DNA of 64,000 bases from Spirometra erinaceieuropaei (taxonomy: Eukaryota; Platyhelminthes; Cestoda; Diphyllobothriidea; Diphyllobothriidae), in contig CACRXP010000659.1 of NCBI GenBank assembly GCA_902702965.1, positions 179,364 through 243,363 of the forward strand, in the 5' to 3' direction. Position 1 is the first letter of the stretch. Each line of letters starts with the position of its first letter. The translations under genes and the position numbers were made by a program. The notes beneath the pieces were generated by a model. It was not told the DNA's origin and did no database searches. It was given only the letters and a program-made list of their open reading frames with translations. Shown here one piece after another: positions 1 through 11,693 of this stretch.

Positions 1-161
1 TGTCTGGTATCCCGACAAACGTCTATGCATTCAAATGCGTTCAAAATGTCCCCGTGGCATGTACATGTCGGCGCGCCAAAATATGTGCCTTCCCAAAGAC
101 AAACTGCCCTTCAAATGCCCTCCTGGATATGAATATAGGGATGATATTGGAGACTGTGAGG
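1..161 (+). CDS. Exon 1 (partial): end of a cbEGF plus an extra C5-C6 half
   Basis: Frame 2 is open from base 2 to the donor G|GTAAAC at 161/162, leaving in phase 1. It encodes Cys residues in the order D-K-R-L-C, S-K-C-P-R-G, Q-N-M-C, then F-K-C-P-P-G-Y-E-Y and I-G-D-C-E. This is the C4-C6 end of an EGF followed by an orphan C5-C6 half, the same arrangement as exons 4+5 and 7+8. Here, unlike those pairs, no intron separates Cys5 from Cys6. The exon enters from outside the window, so its start is unknown. An AG at 101-102 could in principle be an acceptor, but the tract before it is poor and the frame is open upstream. Confidence 0.8.
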
Positions 162-1019
162 GTAAACAAATTAATTGCTTCGTTCAATAAACAAATGGAG
201 ATAGACTTGGTTTAGATCATTGAATAAGTTATTTTTTCAGCTATCAACAGACATCAGTGACGTTTAAACTCATATCAGCCAGCAGTAGATGACAAAGTTG
301 CTACCCCATATTGTCAAGGAAGTTCAGTCAAAATGGGATTCCACTGTTGATCTGTCATACCTTGTCTAGACTGGGGAGTCGTAATGGTTCAGTATCTTTA
401 AAATTTCTATGGTTTAGTTTGGTTTTTAAAACTGTTTTTTTTCTGCATCTCATTATCGCTGGAGGAGGTCTAGTTAATTGTCCGAGAACTGAGTGGATGT
501 CGAATTAAGGAAAACAGTGGAAACAACAGTGGATAATCATTTAAAGACAAATGCGTATGCGGACACTTGTGGTAATCGTCAGGCTATAGACCCGCTGTTT
601 GCTAACGTTGCGTACAGAGGGATATGCATGCTACTTTCTTTGAGGCGGGAAAAGGGTCTTAAATGTAAAAGCGCAACAAGCCACGAGTGTCATGCTATTA
701 TGTTACTTTGGTAAAAGACTGCTCTTACCAGTTTCGTTGATTTACAAAGAAGGCAACGAATAACTCAATAAACATTGCTGATTTAGTTAGCGATTTACTG
801 GGACAAAGAGTCCGACAAGCATGATAACGCCTGTCACTTTCAGCAATTTCAGCTATAAACCTTTTTTATGGTAGTATAGTGCATCAAGCAAAACAAAGAT
901 TCGGAAACTTTTCGTTGCATGAAACTCATTGTTATGCTTGGTTTGCCTGTTGATTTTTTGTTCACTTATTTTCGCTATGAGACTGTTTTTTTCACTCTAA
1001 CGGCAACCTTTACCCCAAG

Positions 1020-1169
1020 ATGTTGATGAATGCACGGAGGGCGTATATCAAAATAACACGTTCGTCGACGCATGCCCAAACACAACGCAAATTTGTCGAA
1101 ACACGCCGGGTAGCTTTGAATGTGTTTGCAAATCTGGTTACTCACTGTCGAGGGATGGGGAATGTATTG
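1020..1169 (+). CDS. Exon 2: cbEGF domain
   Basis: The acceptor is ACCCCAAG|AT. The first two bases complete a G from the previous exon to give D-V-D-E-C. Fifty codons encode a full six-Cys EGF with the motif [10 protein letters not shown], which fits the Asn/Asp beta-hydroxylation consensus of calcium-binding EGFs. Two potential N-glycosylation sites (N-N-T, N-T-T) lie in the long C1-C2 loop. The exon leaves in phase 1 only if the intron begins with GC (G|GCAAGT), because the nearby GT at 1174 would leave in phase 2 and break the junction with exon 3. That makes the next intron a GC-AG intron. Confidence 0.88.
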
Positions 1170-2043
1170 GCAAGTAAATCCTATTTTTGGATTTTCCATA
1201 TATTTATTTCAAGGATCAAGCCTAAATAAAATTATTTGCCAAGTGCTTTTTGGATAACCAGCAACCGATGTAACTCATTATTACATTTTCTTGCTTCAAA
1301 AGATGAAGAGAACATCAGAATATCTCCATCTTTTTGCATTTTCTTGTACTGCATCTGCTGGCCTTGCAACTGGAATGAATGCTTCATTTCTAGTGATGTG
1401 TGAATGTTTTACGGCTTTGATCTACACCTTCATGCGACTCCCAAATAAACACACATTTGCTTGTTATTGAACAAAATTCCAGTACACAACGCATGAGTCG
1501 CATGATTACTAAACCATAATTTTTCTCGTCCATCATAAAAACCCACCATCAAGGCACGGATAAATTTTGAAAACCAATATTTATGTTGCACGGTGAGAGT
1601 TCACGTAGGCGAGAGTTAAGTGCAACAATTTCCTTATTTCGAAATTTTCTTAAATGTCATCCTTATATTATTCATTAAGCATCTGACTCGTACTTAGATT
1701 TTAAGCTACTAATCCCCATGAGGGATGTTATAATCTAACAGATGCAGTCATAAATATGACCGCCTGGTAAGTGTTTCGTTTGATCCTTCGTTTACTAGTG
1801 CCTAAAGCAGTTGGTGCGTAAATTCCATCCATAATAAAACGTACACCAAGAATTTCGTAAATTCAACTATGTCTACCAAATGGTGTTTGAGAACCGAAAA
1901 AGAAGAGATGTAGACGAGAAAATAAATTAGCTTTCTCTCAATAACCAAGGAATAAATTTGCTTCACTGTATTTCTATCTAGACATACGTTTATTGCTTGC
2001 CTGCCTTATCATGTCCCCTGCTATTTTTTGTCGGTTACTACAG

Positions 2044-2184
2044 ATATTGATGAATGCAAACAGAACCGGACAATATGCCGACGCGGATATAAATGTCGTA
2101 ATATCCTGGGCTCCTACCAGTGTATCCGCCAAGTGCCATGCGGATTTGGCTACATTTTAAACCCGGATACTCAGGAATGCGAAG
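2044..2184 (+). CDS. Exon 3: cbEGF domain
   Basis: This is a 47-codon exon between TACTACAG and G|GTAATC, phase 1 at both ends. It reads D-I-D-E-C, then C-R-R-G-Y-K-C, the hydroxylation-type motif C-R-N-I-L-G-S-Y-Q-C, and a C5-C6 loop of the form P-C-G-F-G-Y-I-L-N-P-D-T-Q-E-C. That last loop is typical of fibulin and hemicentin EGFs. No start codon belongs to this exon; the ATG at 2028 lies upstream of the acceptor in the intron. Confidence 0.92.
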
Positions 2185-2762
2185 GTAATCTGCAAAATAC
2201 TTGGAAAAATGCCGGCAATGTTCTTAGAGGCCTACGTACTATGTGCAACTTATTTGAGTTTTTTTCCATAAAGGTTAGGTTCTAACGTTAATGCAGAAGA
2301 ACTTCAGTTCAATTGGTCCAATTGAACTTACCACCTTTTGGCCACATGAAACGGTGCACTGTAGAGCGATAAAAATATTGATGAAGCAAAGGCCTTCTAC
2401 CGTTAACACTCCTTTACAATCTATCGCCACACGATGCAATGTCAAAACTTTTAGTAACTCTTTTAGCTGTTAAGGACATCAAATTCAACCGGTTCACTTA
2501 TATACGATTGGTTTTAACTGGTAACCTAAGAAACTGTGGTAATATGCGTTTGGCATTATAATTTCAACCGATATAATCGGCTAATACTATCATTTTTCGT
2601 TCTATGTTTGGCCTCAAGTGATGCTGCTTGCATTTGATAACGAGGTGTTTCTCAATTATGGTCACCTTTCTGCAACTTTACGCACAAACTGGGAAGACAA
2701 TGATGCATTTGCTTTCGTTCACTGAACCGAATAGTGAATTACTTTACACTTTTTAATGCTAG

Positions 2763-2871
2763 ACATCGATGAGTGCAAAGCCGACCCAGACATCTGCGGA
2801 CCAAACATGCTGTGCGTAAATGTACGCGGTGGAATGAGGTGTATGACCAAGAAGTGTCCAGGAAAGCAAAG
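2763..2871 (+). CDS. Exon 4: first five cysteines of a cbEGF (phase 1 in, phase 2 out)
   Basis: The acceptor is AATGCTAG. The exon reads D-I-D-E-C-K-A-D-P-D-I-C-G-P-N-M-L-C and then C-V-N-V-R-G-G-M-R-C, ending with the C5 region K-K-C-P-G-K-Q-R. The donor AAAG|GTTAGC leaves the reading frame after two bases of a codon. The first base of exon 5 restores Arg and supplies Cys6. The C-G-P-N and V-R-G motifs closely resemble the last EGF of hemicentin. The usual aromatic residue of the hydroxylation motif is Met here, which may weaken hydroxylation or the hydrophobic contact with the next domain. Confidence 0.8.
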
Positions 2872-4854
2872 GTTAGCTTTATCTCCATGCGGCCTCTTTG
2901 TGAGAAGGCACGTTTTGACCTTGCATAAATTTTTAAACTAGGATCGGTCCTGAACAATCCGACTCTCTTTCGCTCCATAACCGTCCGGAAAGTGGTCATG
3001 CAGCTAAAGACGTGGCGTTATAAAATTACAAAAATATGCGGGCCCTCGGTAGACGAATCTATGAAAAAACGTCCCGGCTTCTATACAAACCTTATATTCG
3101 CCTTGTTTATATTCCATTGCTCTTAGGTTTTCAAATCAGCCTCTTATCACTCTGAGATCATCAGTTCATAAGCATGCCTTATTGTTAAGTAAAGCTCCGT
3201 ACTGCCATTGTAAACGCAGATAACTGTGACAAATGTTAATCGGACTAAAATGAATACCGTTTTTAATGAAGTATTCCAACTAACAAATAAGGTTCGGCAT
3301 CTCCGAACAGCAGTAACTTATACGAAAACGGTTCATCAGAAATACAAACAGAGCTGGAGTGTGTGACCAGCAGGTTCACTTCCTGATCTTTTTGTCCATG
3401 AAGATAGGAGCTGATAATGGGGACTTCTTGCTTACCTATCAGCCACTGATATCCTAAATTCAGATTCAGAACAAAATCAGATGTTTGTCGATCATAAGTT
3501 TCACAATTGTCTTGCCGGCCCATGTAACGATGACTTGGATCGAGAGTCTTAGTTACATGTGTAGGGCGTGCATAAATCAAGTCTAATTGCAAAACTTCAA
3601 TGGACTTTCCTCTTTTTATATAAAAAGTTGACTGTAGGCAATCAACGCAGGCGATGGCACGGAACAATAACCGAGAAGTGCTGTCGACAATGGTAGAGAC
3701 ATTGACAACGACATTTGTCGTTCATTTATTGCCAGTCACCAGTGGACTCATCCAAGATCTGAATGTAGATCAAACAAGCATCGGTAACGACTTTATTGAT
3801 GCAGGGCGTCGTCATGTTTTATACTGCTATCGACTACTTCAAGTCTCAACCGACCAAAAATGATCCCTTCGGTAAAGTTTGGGGAAGACTATTAAACGAA
3901 TAGTGACTCAAGATAAAACCTGGGATGCGTCAGAACTACGGATTCGCGGGTCCGCTAGCATGGTCACCGTTGACTGCTGCTACCAAATAGGCGTTGTTAT
4001 TAACACATGCATATAGTTTACAGCTGTCCGATGTAGGTCTTCTACCTTGGACGAAAGCCTTTATCTTCGGAACAAAGAGGAAAATCCCGTTTCATGTTGG
4101 TGGTCCGCCGAGGTTGTGGCAAATAGCTCGCGAGTGAGCATAAACTCATGCAAACACTTCATTTTTATTAACTTTTCTCTGCATAATATCAGAAACTCCT
4201 CTAGTTTTAAACTTTCCTGCCATTTAACACATAATAATCAGTCTAAGATTGTCTTTCAACGCAAAAGCCACTGGGAAGTTCGGATATCTTAAGCCGTTGC
4301 TTGTGGTGGTACGTATTTAATTTATAACTGTAGACCTTAAACCACTTGCCTATATGTCGGATTATTGTGAATCTGTACGTACTGAAGAGATTTCATAGAG
4401 TATGCATGACTAAACCATGCACAGGAAATAAAATAACAGGTGGAAAAGATGGAGAGTTGTAGGACGACACAGTCTTCTGCTTTGGGAGGATAAAACCATA
4501 ATCCATGCGTTTCATTCTATGGGGCATGATAAGCCTGTGTCCGAATTCACGATATCATAGAATTTTACGCGCAACTGAATGTTTTTGGGTAAAGTTTCTG
4601 TACGACTTGATAACTGAGTGATCAAACCAAAACTGGACAGCCTCCTCACGACCTAGTTAAGCGATGCGCATTGGACGTCCCATAAATAGACCTCTGCTGC
4701 CCTGCAGCCTGCCAAAATTTTTAGGTCGGAAAAATTAGTATTCCCTACACTGATAAATGCAACATAATGCTAGTTTTCCTACTGTTTAAATCTACTGCGT
4801 AATAATCGGACTACTCTCTTTTATCATGGCTTGCTAAGACACGGGAATAGGGGC

Positions 4855-5052
4855 CTCCACTTTCCTGGTAATACAAGTGACCTCACGCAAAATTCCAGGA
4901 ATGATATGTAGTCCTGTGTCCTTATCCTAACAGTAACCCCAACTTAAACCATAACCACAGCCCAAGCGTCTCTGATCTTAAACGTAGCCCCTACTCTGAC
5001 TTTAACATTAACCATCGTTTATCCGATAATTGGTGCGCGGCTCCCCGAATAG
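4855..5052 (+). repeat. CCTAAC-rich degenerate repeat, copy B1
   Basis: The tract is rich in variants of CCTAAC/CCCAAC (complement of TTAGGG-like units) and flanked by the unit AAATTCCAGGAA on the left and GCGCGGCTCC on the right. The same flanks occur at 5270-5560, so this looks like one dispersed minisatellite-bearing element and not a telomere. Confidence 0.5.
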
Positions 5053-5269
5053 GAAGTAGGAGTTATTATTTCCGTGCCTTACCCCTTCATCTTACCTAAC
5101 GGCTGATTTTGAATATAAAATGGGTTTTTTGACGGAAAAATGTAAGTACAACATCCGGAAAAATAAACAAAGTGGAATCCTCTTCTGTAGTGCCGAAGGA
5201 TAAGGGCTTTGTAATTCCTACAGAACAGTATATAGGGCGAGATCTGAACGGAAATGTCTACATGACTCC

Positions 5270-5560
5270 CAAGCATGACACGGAAATGAGAGCGCCCCGT
5301 CACCCAATGGAGGCGACCCTGAGCTAAATTCCAGGAAGGGAAAGTATTTCCGTGGTCTTGCCCCAAAACTAACCCTAGTCCAAACCTCACCCGTAGTCCT
5401 TGTCTTAGCCCTAACTCCACACTTAACCCCAACCTTGCCTTAACGCTGATCCAAAACTTAAACCTAACACGGGTCCTAACCCTCGTTTCAGTGGCATTTA
5501 GCTTAACTGCGCCTGTGGTACGCGCGGCTCCTGTCTCAATGTCCTCCGGAGGAGCCATAT
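5270..5560 (+). repeat. CCTAAC-rich degenerate repeat, copy B2
   Basis: Direct, diverged copy of B1: it shares GACC...AAATTCCAGGAA, a longer run of CCCTAACTC/CCCCAACC-type units, and the terminal GCGCGGCTCC. The long minus-strand open frame over it has a periodic R-V-R-F/L-G-L-G-L composition that simply reflects the hexamer repeat. Confidence 0.5.
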
Positions 5561-6580
5561 GCGCAGGCCCTACTCGGAGTTTCGCAACATCTACCTGTTT
5601 ACTAGTTATGCGATAGTTTAGATTTTGTTCGTCATTAGAGTGGGCGTTAAAGGAACTACATATAAAAAAATAGAAGGCGAATGTGAGGCTACGTTTCTAA
5701 CTTTTAGTTTGATAAGTGTGAAGTACTTCTATAAATAAAAGGTCACGCGACTTCTGTTCAAACCAGGTGCATTTATCTTATTAATCGAAAATGATGATTG
5801 CGGCTGGCGATGAACAAAAATCGTACTCTAAGACATTATCAGACAGGAGTCCTTTCGTTTAATGCAGCTCGCAAATAGTTCTGTCCCTGCTAGGTATAGC
5901 AGGACTATCAGATGACGATCGGAAGTGCAAAGAATGTGCTCGGGCGTTAGCTAGTAATTTTGACAACAGGCAGTATTTCCCAGACAAGAAAGGTCACTAA
6001 CATTTTGAATGCAGCACAATGACAAGCACCCCAGAAGGACAGAAATTTGTTAGTTATGCTTAAGTGGCTGCATAGAATTAAAAGTGACGTTTTTCTAAAT
6101 GATTCCGTCTGTCGCAGATGCAGTAATTGATCCCTCGTCACTCTGAAATACCTCTTAAATCCCAGGATAAATCAAGTACGTATAGTCCCTAAATCTATTA
6201 TTAGGAGTATTTCGATAGCAATGATCAAAAATCCGTGAAAACAACTCAAAACTTTGATCAAGCCAAGCCTGTGTCTTTGCAGATAGATTTACAAAAGTTG
6301 CCGTTATAGGAGCTAACTAACCGAAAGTTATGTGCGGTCGGTTGCGTGGCATACAAAACAAACCAGTGTTTTTAACTCTGAAAATTGCACACTTTAACAT
6401 TACGCCTAGCCAAACAAGGTTCTAACCCAAAATGCTTGACAATTACTTGATGTAATGTATTTGGTTTATGGTAAATAGCAAAAGCTTCTAGATTGACGTA
6501 TTCCTATTTACAACGTCATATTGCCCTTTTTGTGGTTTGATTTTCAACATAAAAACAATTTGAACTCAATTTTTGACCAG

Positions 6581-6654
6581 GCGAGATTCAAGTGGAAACT
6601 GCGCACCTTGTCCAAGTGGATACGAATTCAATGAGAGACTTTCCTCTTGCGATG
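6581..6654 (+). CDS. Exon 5: Cys6 of the split cbEGF plus an orphan C5-C6 half
   Basis: A 74-base exon between TTTGACCAG and G|GTATGT. It enters in phase 2, as exon 4 requires, and leaves in phase 1, as exon 6 requires. It encodes R-D-S-S-G-N-C-A-P-C-P-S-G-Y-E-F-N-E-R-L-S-S-C-D. The first Cys closes the EGF begun in exon 4. The remaining two form a C-P-x-G-Y...C half-domain matching the end of exon 1. It would be missed by ORF length, but the matching phases on both sides make it convincing. Confidence 0.8.
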
Positions 6655-7184
6655 GTATGTGATTGCATGTAGCGTATATCTGAGACCCAATTACTTTTGG
6701 TCGAATATTAAAAGCCGTCAAAAACATTCAAGACAACAGCCCGCAGACTTGCTCAAAACTGCTTCAATGACGGGAAGACTGGCATTACTACAAATTAAAT
6801 TAAGTGAGCAATACCAGGCTATTTCTATAGCAACAAAACATTTATCTTAAATCAGTTAATCGATCTCGCAACTTTAAAAATAACTAGTGGCCTTAAGTGA
6901 TCATACGGGGGAACGGAGAGAAAAAAATGTGTTAGAAGAGAAAGAACCGTATCTGGAACTTTTTTTAAAGTTACACCAGCTGCATCAGTACATATATCAT
7001 TGTTTTTTAATTTTAGTCTGTATGAAAGATGATTAGAGTGGTGTTTAAAAACAAATCAGGATAATATCAGGCATTGCTTGCTGTTGCATCTATTCTTTTG
7101 GAAAACTTTGTTGTTGTATATACTTTATCACAAGATAACGCTAATTTGCTCTGAAGTGTCTAACTTCCTTTTTTCTGAAGTCAG

Positions 7185-7325
7185 ATATTAATGAATGCGC
7201 ACTGAATTCAACTCTCTGTCGACCGTTTGAGAAATGTACCAATCGTCCGGGTGACTACATTTGTGAGCCTAAACTGCGTTGTGAAAATGGGTTGCAAATA
7301 AATGCAGATGGAACATCGTGCGAGG
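7185..7325 (+). CDS. Exon 6: cbEGF domain
   Basis: Forty-seven codons between CTGAAGTCAG and G|GTAAAT, phase 1 at both ends. It reads D-I-N-E-C-A-L-N-S-T-L-C, with an N-S-T glycosylation sequon in the C1-C2 loop. The motif C-T-N-R-P-G-D-Y-I-C follows, and the exon ends G-T-S-C-E. The C5-C6 loop (R-C-E-N-G-L-Q-I-N-A-D-G-T-S-C) is of ordinary length. There is no start codon inside it and it is too short to stand out as an ORF. Confidence 0.9.
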
Positions 7326-10300
7326 GTAAATTACAGAGCGTTCTCTAACCGCAAGTCTATTTCTCTATATATTACCATAGTATGAAAACCCCAGTTATTA
7401 TTGCGGCTCACTGTGCTGTATTCATTACCGCCCTATTTTATAGACATGAAACGTACGTACCATGAGAAGACATTACAAGCACCATCATTAACTTACAAAA
7501 TTATTCTAGTGAAACATACAAGTGAGACGTATAAACAACAATTGATTTACAGAGATTTTTACAAAACTCGTTTATCATAAATCATTAAGAACGTTTTCAG
7601 ACAGGAAACATCAGTCAATCTGGGTCTATCATGACACAAGTTATCGACAGCTGGATCAAAACGATAAAGTAGAACTATGCAAATTAACCTCAGAAAAATG
7701 ACACAAACTTAACATATATCCTCCATTTCTATTGTTCTGAATGATTTACCTTTGATTCCATGAAAGGACTCATAAAAGAATTTCTTATACCCGTTTAAAG
7801 AATCCTTTTATTTTTATGATAGGAAATTCTTCGACATCGAACGCTTAATAAGTTCCTGCCTTACGAAACCTTCCAAATTTCTTTTTTGATATTTTTGTCC
7901 AGATTCAAGGCCTAGAAGCTAAAACCAATTCACACGTCTGTGCCTACCTTCACGCAGAAAGAGTTTTGTATTGAAAACAACCTGTTTTTATATGAGACAA
8001 CGCCAATGAACTTGTTTAATGTAGTCTGCGGCAAATAAACCACTGGGCATCCCAACGGCTTATTCAAAGAACTAAACATTTTATAGACAATATAATTCTT
8101 TCCTTAAAACAAGCTTGAAAACGACAATTTTTTTCTAAACAAGTATACAAATTTGGTTTTCATACAAACTTTCCAGGGAAAATTAATAAAACATAGAAAA
8201 TCAATGAAATAAAGGCCTGACGGAACAGGCGTCGTCATAATGAGCAGATCGGATTACGTAGCGAAGATACAGTCCATACTAGCTGACTAGAAGAAATTCA
8301 GAAAGGCAGATAAAGAAAAGGATCGCACGGATGACGCAGAGACAAAAGTGACTGACTGTTTAAGAAGGCTCGACAAAGGAGGTCACATAATTGACCATGA
8401 CTTCGAACACCTCCGGCCAGTCGATTATATGGTTTACCTAAGATCCATAAGAAAGGTCTACCGGTTCGTCAGATTTTAGATATGCGGAACTCTTCGTATC
8501 ATGCGATAGCTAAGTGGTTAGCAGAGACACTCAAGCCCATACAAAATCAGCTGGCACCACGCAGCTATCGAGATACCTTTCAATTCATTGGCGACACTAA
8601 AGACCTCAACCTTAACGACATGATGATGTTCTCACTAGACGTCGCATCACTTTTTACAAACGTCCCGGTCACCGAGACAGTTGATTACATCTGTGATTTT
8701 CTATCTGACAGTCATCAAAAAATAGCAATACTGAGGAAAACACTCAAGGAACTATTACTAAGATGCACATTAAATGGGCAGTTCCTTTTTGACAACCAAC
8801 TCTATGGACAAATAGACGGCATTGTCATGGGCTCGCCTCTTGGACCTCTCTTAGTCGACGTCTTCATGGGCAAGCTGGAGAAACTTCAACTTAGCAATCA
8901 GATCAAAAAGCGTAAACATTATGGTCGCTACGTTGATGATATCTTTGCGATTACAATCACAGAAACCGACGTCGCTGCCCCCTAAATGCTGCAAATCAGG
9001 CACATCCGTCGATCAAAGTCACGTTGGAGATGGAATCGGCTGGTTAGTTTTCTTTCTCAGATGTCCTTCTAAACAAGAGATCTGAAGGTAGCATCCGAAG
9101 GAGCGCCTATTGGAAGAAAACCTGGTCTGGACAATACATGAACTACGCTAGTTTCGTACCTCTCCAACAAAAACGGAATATAATCAGCTGTTTGGCACAA
9201 AGGGCCAGAAAAATTTGTTCAACAGATAGTATCAAGGAGGAACTTAGAAAAATCCGGGACTTGCTTCGCGAAAATGGGTACTCTGACAGGTTTATTGCAA
9301 AGAACCTTGCTGAACGACCCGCAAAACCCACCACACTGACCGCCGAAAAGAAAACGATGTTCCTCAAAGTCCCCTTCCAAGGAGACGCTGCAAGTGAACT
9401 CATGGGTTTCTGGTCAAAGATATCTTTAAAGCTGCTTTTCAGTGTTGCGTTAGTTAAGAACCACATTCTTCTAAAAATTTCCATATGGCCGTATTTTACA
9501 TAAAGTAAGTATTCTCTACGTTTATTCCTAACGTCTCTGCGCGTCGAGTAATGTTGACACGTAGAGCACCTTCCCTTATTCCTGTATGTGCTCCGCATTT
9601 TATACGAAAGCTTTTTGATATAATCTAACTTGGTATGCAGTTATCAACCGATGTGTTTCTGCCTATGAGGCTAGACGCTTTCCCTTCACTGCATGACCGA
9701 ATACCGGTGTTTCGTTACTCTTATCGGTGCAGTTTGCAGGCGTAAGTGAATATGCTGCAGTAGGCGCCTTTAAATTTTCCTGTAGGACACCTTAATTCAT
9801 ATTTAAAGTCGCGTAATGTTACTATTTATATTATGTGAAGTAAAAGGTGTGGCTTTGAACACGAATTTGATCGGAGTTTCCATCTCCCTTTTGCGTTTAG
9901 TCAGAATTTCCATGATAACATAAGTTATGCCTGCAAAGTGTTTGGTTCATGTTCGTGGCCTGCGAATCTTGAATAACAAACCATAATCAAAGGACAACGA
10001 TTAAACCAAGAAATACTCAAAGCAGCAGCAACTTAAATAGCTTTTCTTTACGGACTCGTTACTTTGAAGTCGATTGGGTTTTCGACAGTAATAAAGCCGC
10101 CACCTAGGAGGCATATCACTTTAAATGAAATCTTTCTAATCCAGTTATTATATTATCTTGGGTCTGCCCTTTCATTAGTCGGTTCGTGGCAATTACCGGA
10201 TTATAGGCACATTTTGACAATGTTTGCCGATATTTAATAGTAGTTCCAAGGCTCTATGTATCCGTATTGGCCTTTCCGTGATCAGTCAGTTTTCTGGGGA

Positions 10301-11693
10301 CATGCGGGACGGACAAGATTATTAGTGAGAATCCTGAATTTACGGCGTGCCGCCTGTTTACTCAACCGGCGGCGCATGTTTATAGGGTCAGTCCAACTTT
10401 GTTTGGCAGCCGTTTTCAGCTGATGAAGTCACCTTGTTAGCTGACACTTAGCGTGAACGAATGCCAAATGGACCACATAGGCAGATATGTTTATCACAAT
10501 TTTGCCAACCGTGTGAAGTAACTCAACCAGCATGCCGACCGATCTCTTCACTAAAAACTGCCAACCATTTTTACGAAGTAACTGATTGATTTAGTAAGTA
10601 TACTGTAGAAGTTTTGACTTTAAAATACACTTTGGAGCTGCAACTTGAAAGGCGAATTACTTTCGAACAAACGGAGGTTAGGACCCATACACCAGGTATT
10701 ATTTACGAAGACGATTTCTCAATTAACTGTCGCTTTTCGGACATTTCGAACTTGCCCATGAATCTTCGTCAGCAAATGTCCCAACGCCAATATTAGATCG
10801 ACAGCATAATTTCGATTTTCTCTGCGTCTATGAATGGTACTTTCGGATGAGTTCATTGTTTTTTTACATATACCAACCCCTTTTTCACGTTGATATCGAA
10901 TATGCGTGTGTTTGGCCAGCGCTCGTGCACTATGGTTTCTAGGGTGGTTGTAGAAAGGGCAATAAATAACTATAAAATCGGGTCTGCAAGTGCTATAACT
11001 TTTTATTCTGGCATTGATGAGTTAATTCTTTGTTTGCCAAATGGTATATACCCTCGACATTGTTGAGACAGGGATAGCTGTAGAGGTCAAAACAGAATGG
11101 TCTGCCGTCCCTATATGCAGATATTAACCCATATAACAGGAGTCTGCAACGATCATGCGCTTCCGAACAAGTCAAACCATGACCGCGAATTCGGACGGCT
11201 GCAAGAATATTTTCCATCTAGACATAAACTTCCGCTGCCACCGCACCCAATCGAAGGTTTGTTCGAAGCAGGTGAGTTTACTACAACAGACGAAGGAAAT
11301 GGGACTGACTGAGGACGTCTGCCGAACAATGTTACAATAACCGAGAGAACTTTACCACGCAGTCATCCACGTGAAACTGCATGTTGAGGCCCACGCAGAC
11401 CGCCGCATCGGAGGACACGTGGGTGCCAGCACAGCCAGCCAACCAGCCATTAAGTGAACCTGATTATCACCGTACGGATAAACAGTCAAAATGCAGACTC
11501 TTCATTCACTGATGGTGTACTGAGGTCTGACTTCGAAACATCAGGGAATGAGCATGTCTCTTCCATATTTTAAGCAGCCTCTCTTCATGAACTGACTATG
11601 TATTGCCCGTACAAATTTTTATTTTTTGAATTATGAGCAAGACTAATTGTATAAAAAAGCAGGCATTTTAATGGACGATTTTCCTACTTGTAG
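7326..11693 (+). other. Intron 6 (4.4 kb)
   Basis: Apart from the Penelope-like fragment at 8.2-9.5 kb I see nothing coding. The flanks (7326-8210 and 9500-11693) are AT-rich with no recognisable repeat. Confidence 0.6.
8213..9490 (+). mobile_element. Penelope-like retroelement fragment, RT domain (PLE1)
   Basis: Conceptual translation in shifting frames gives the reverse transcriptase of a Penelope-like element in collinear order. It runs G-V-V-I-M-S-R-S-D-Y (8.2 kb), R-L-Y-G-L-P-K-I-H-K-K-G (8.43 kb), I-L-D-M-R-N-S-S-Y-H-A-I, S-L-D-V-A-S-L-F-T-N-V-P (motif A), D-G-I-V-M-G-S-P-L-G-P-L (motif B), Y-V-D-D-I-F-A-I (catalytic motif, 8.93 kb), then V-P-L-Q-Q-K-R-N and E-N-G-Y-S-D-R-F-I towards the thumb. 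The best single open frame is 8482-8985. Defects: an in-frame TAG after S-I-L-A-D, a small deletion before R-L-Y-G-L, a frameshift after 8985, and no GIY-YIG domain, so it is truncated at both ends. The element copies itself by target-primed reverse transcription; this copy is dead. It sits in the sense orientation in intron 6. Confidence 0.85.

Larger units (their letters stand above)
162..2762 (+). other. Introns 1-3 (outside exons 2 and 3)
   Basis: Intronic sequence of the matrix gene, apart from exon 2 (1020-1169) and exon 3 (2044-2184). I see no repeats, RNA genes or further EGF exons; a visual scan for the D-E-C coding signature found nothing more. Intron 2 (1170-2043) starts with GC instead of GT. 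Confidence 0.7.
2872..6580 (+). other. Intron 4 (phase 2, 3.7 kb)
   Basis: This intron separates Cys5 from Cys6 of one EGF. It holds the two TTAGGG-like repeats at 4.85-5.56 kb. A 134-codon open frame on the minus strand (3263-3667) is not recognisable and has no supporting signals. No other feature is seen. Confidence 0.65.

Noticed and set aside
5079..5558. 159-codon minus-strand open frame with periodic R-V-R-F/G-L-G-L
   Set aside because: Periodicity comes from the CCTAAC-type hexamer repeat, so it is not a gene.
10420..10470. Hammerhead ribozyme starting CTGATGAAGTCACC
   Set aside because: The core GAAA and a closing stem are missing.
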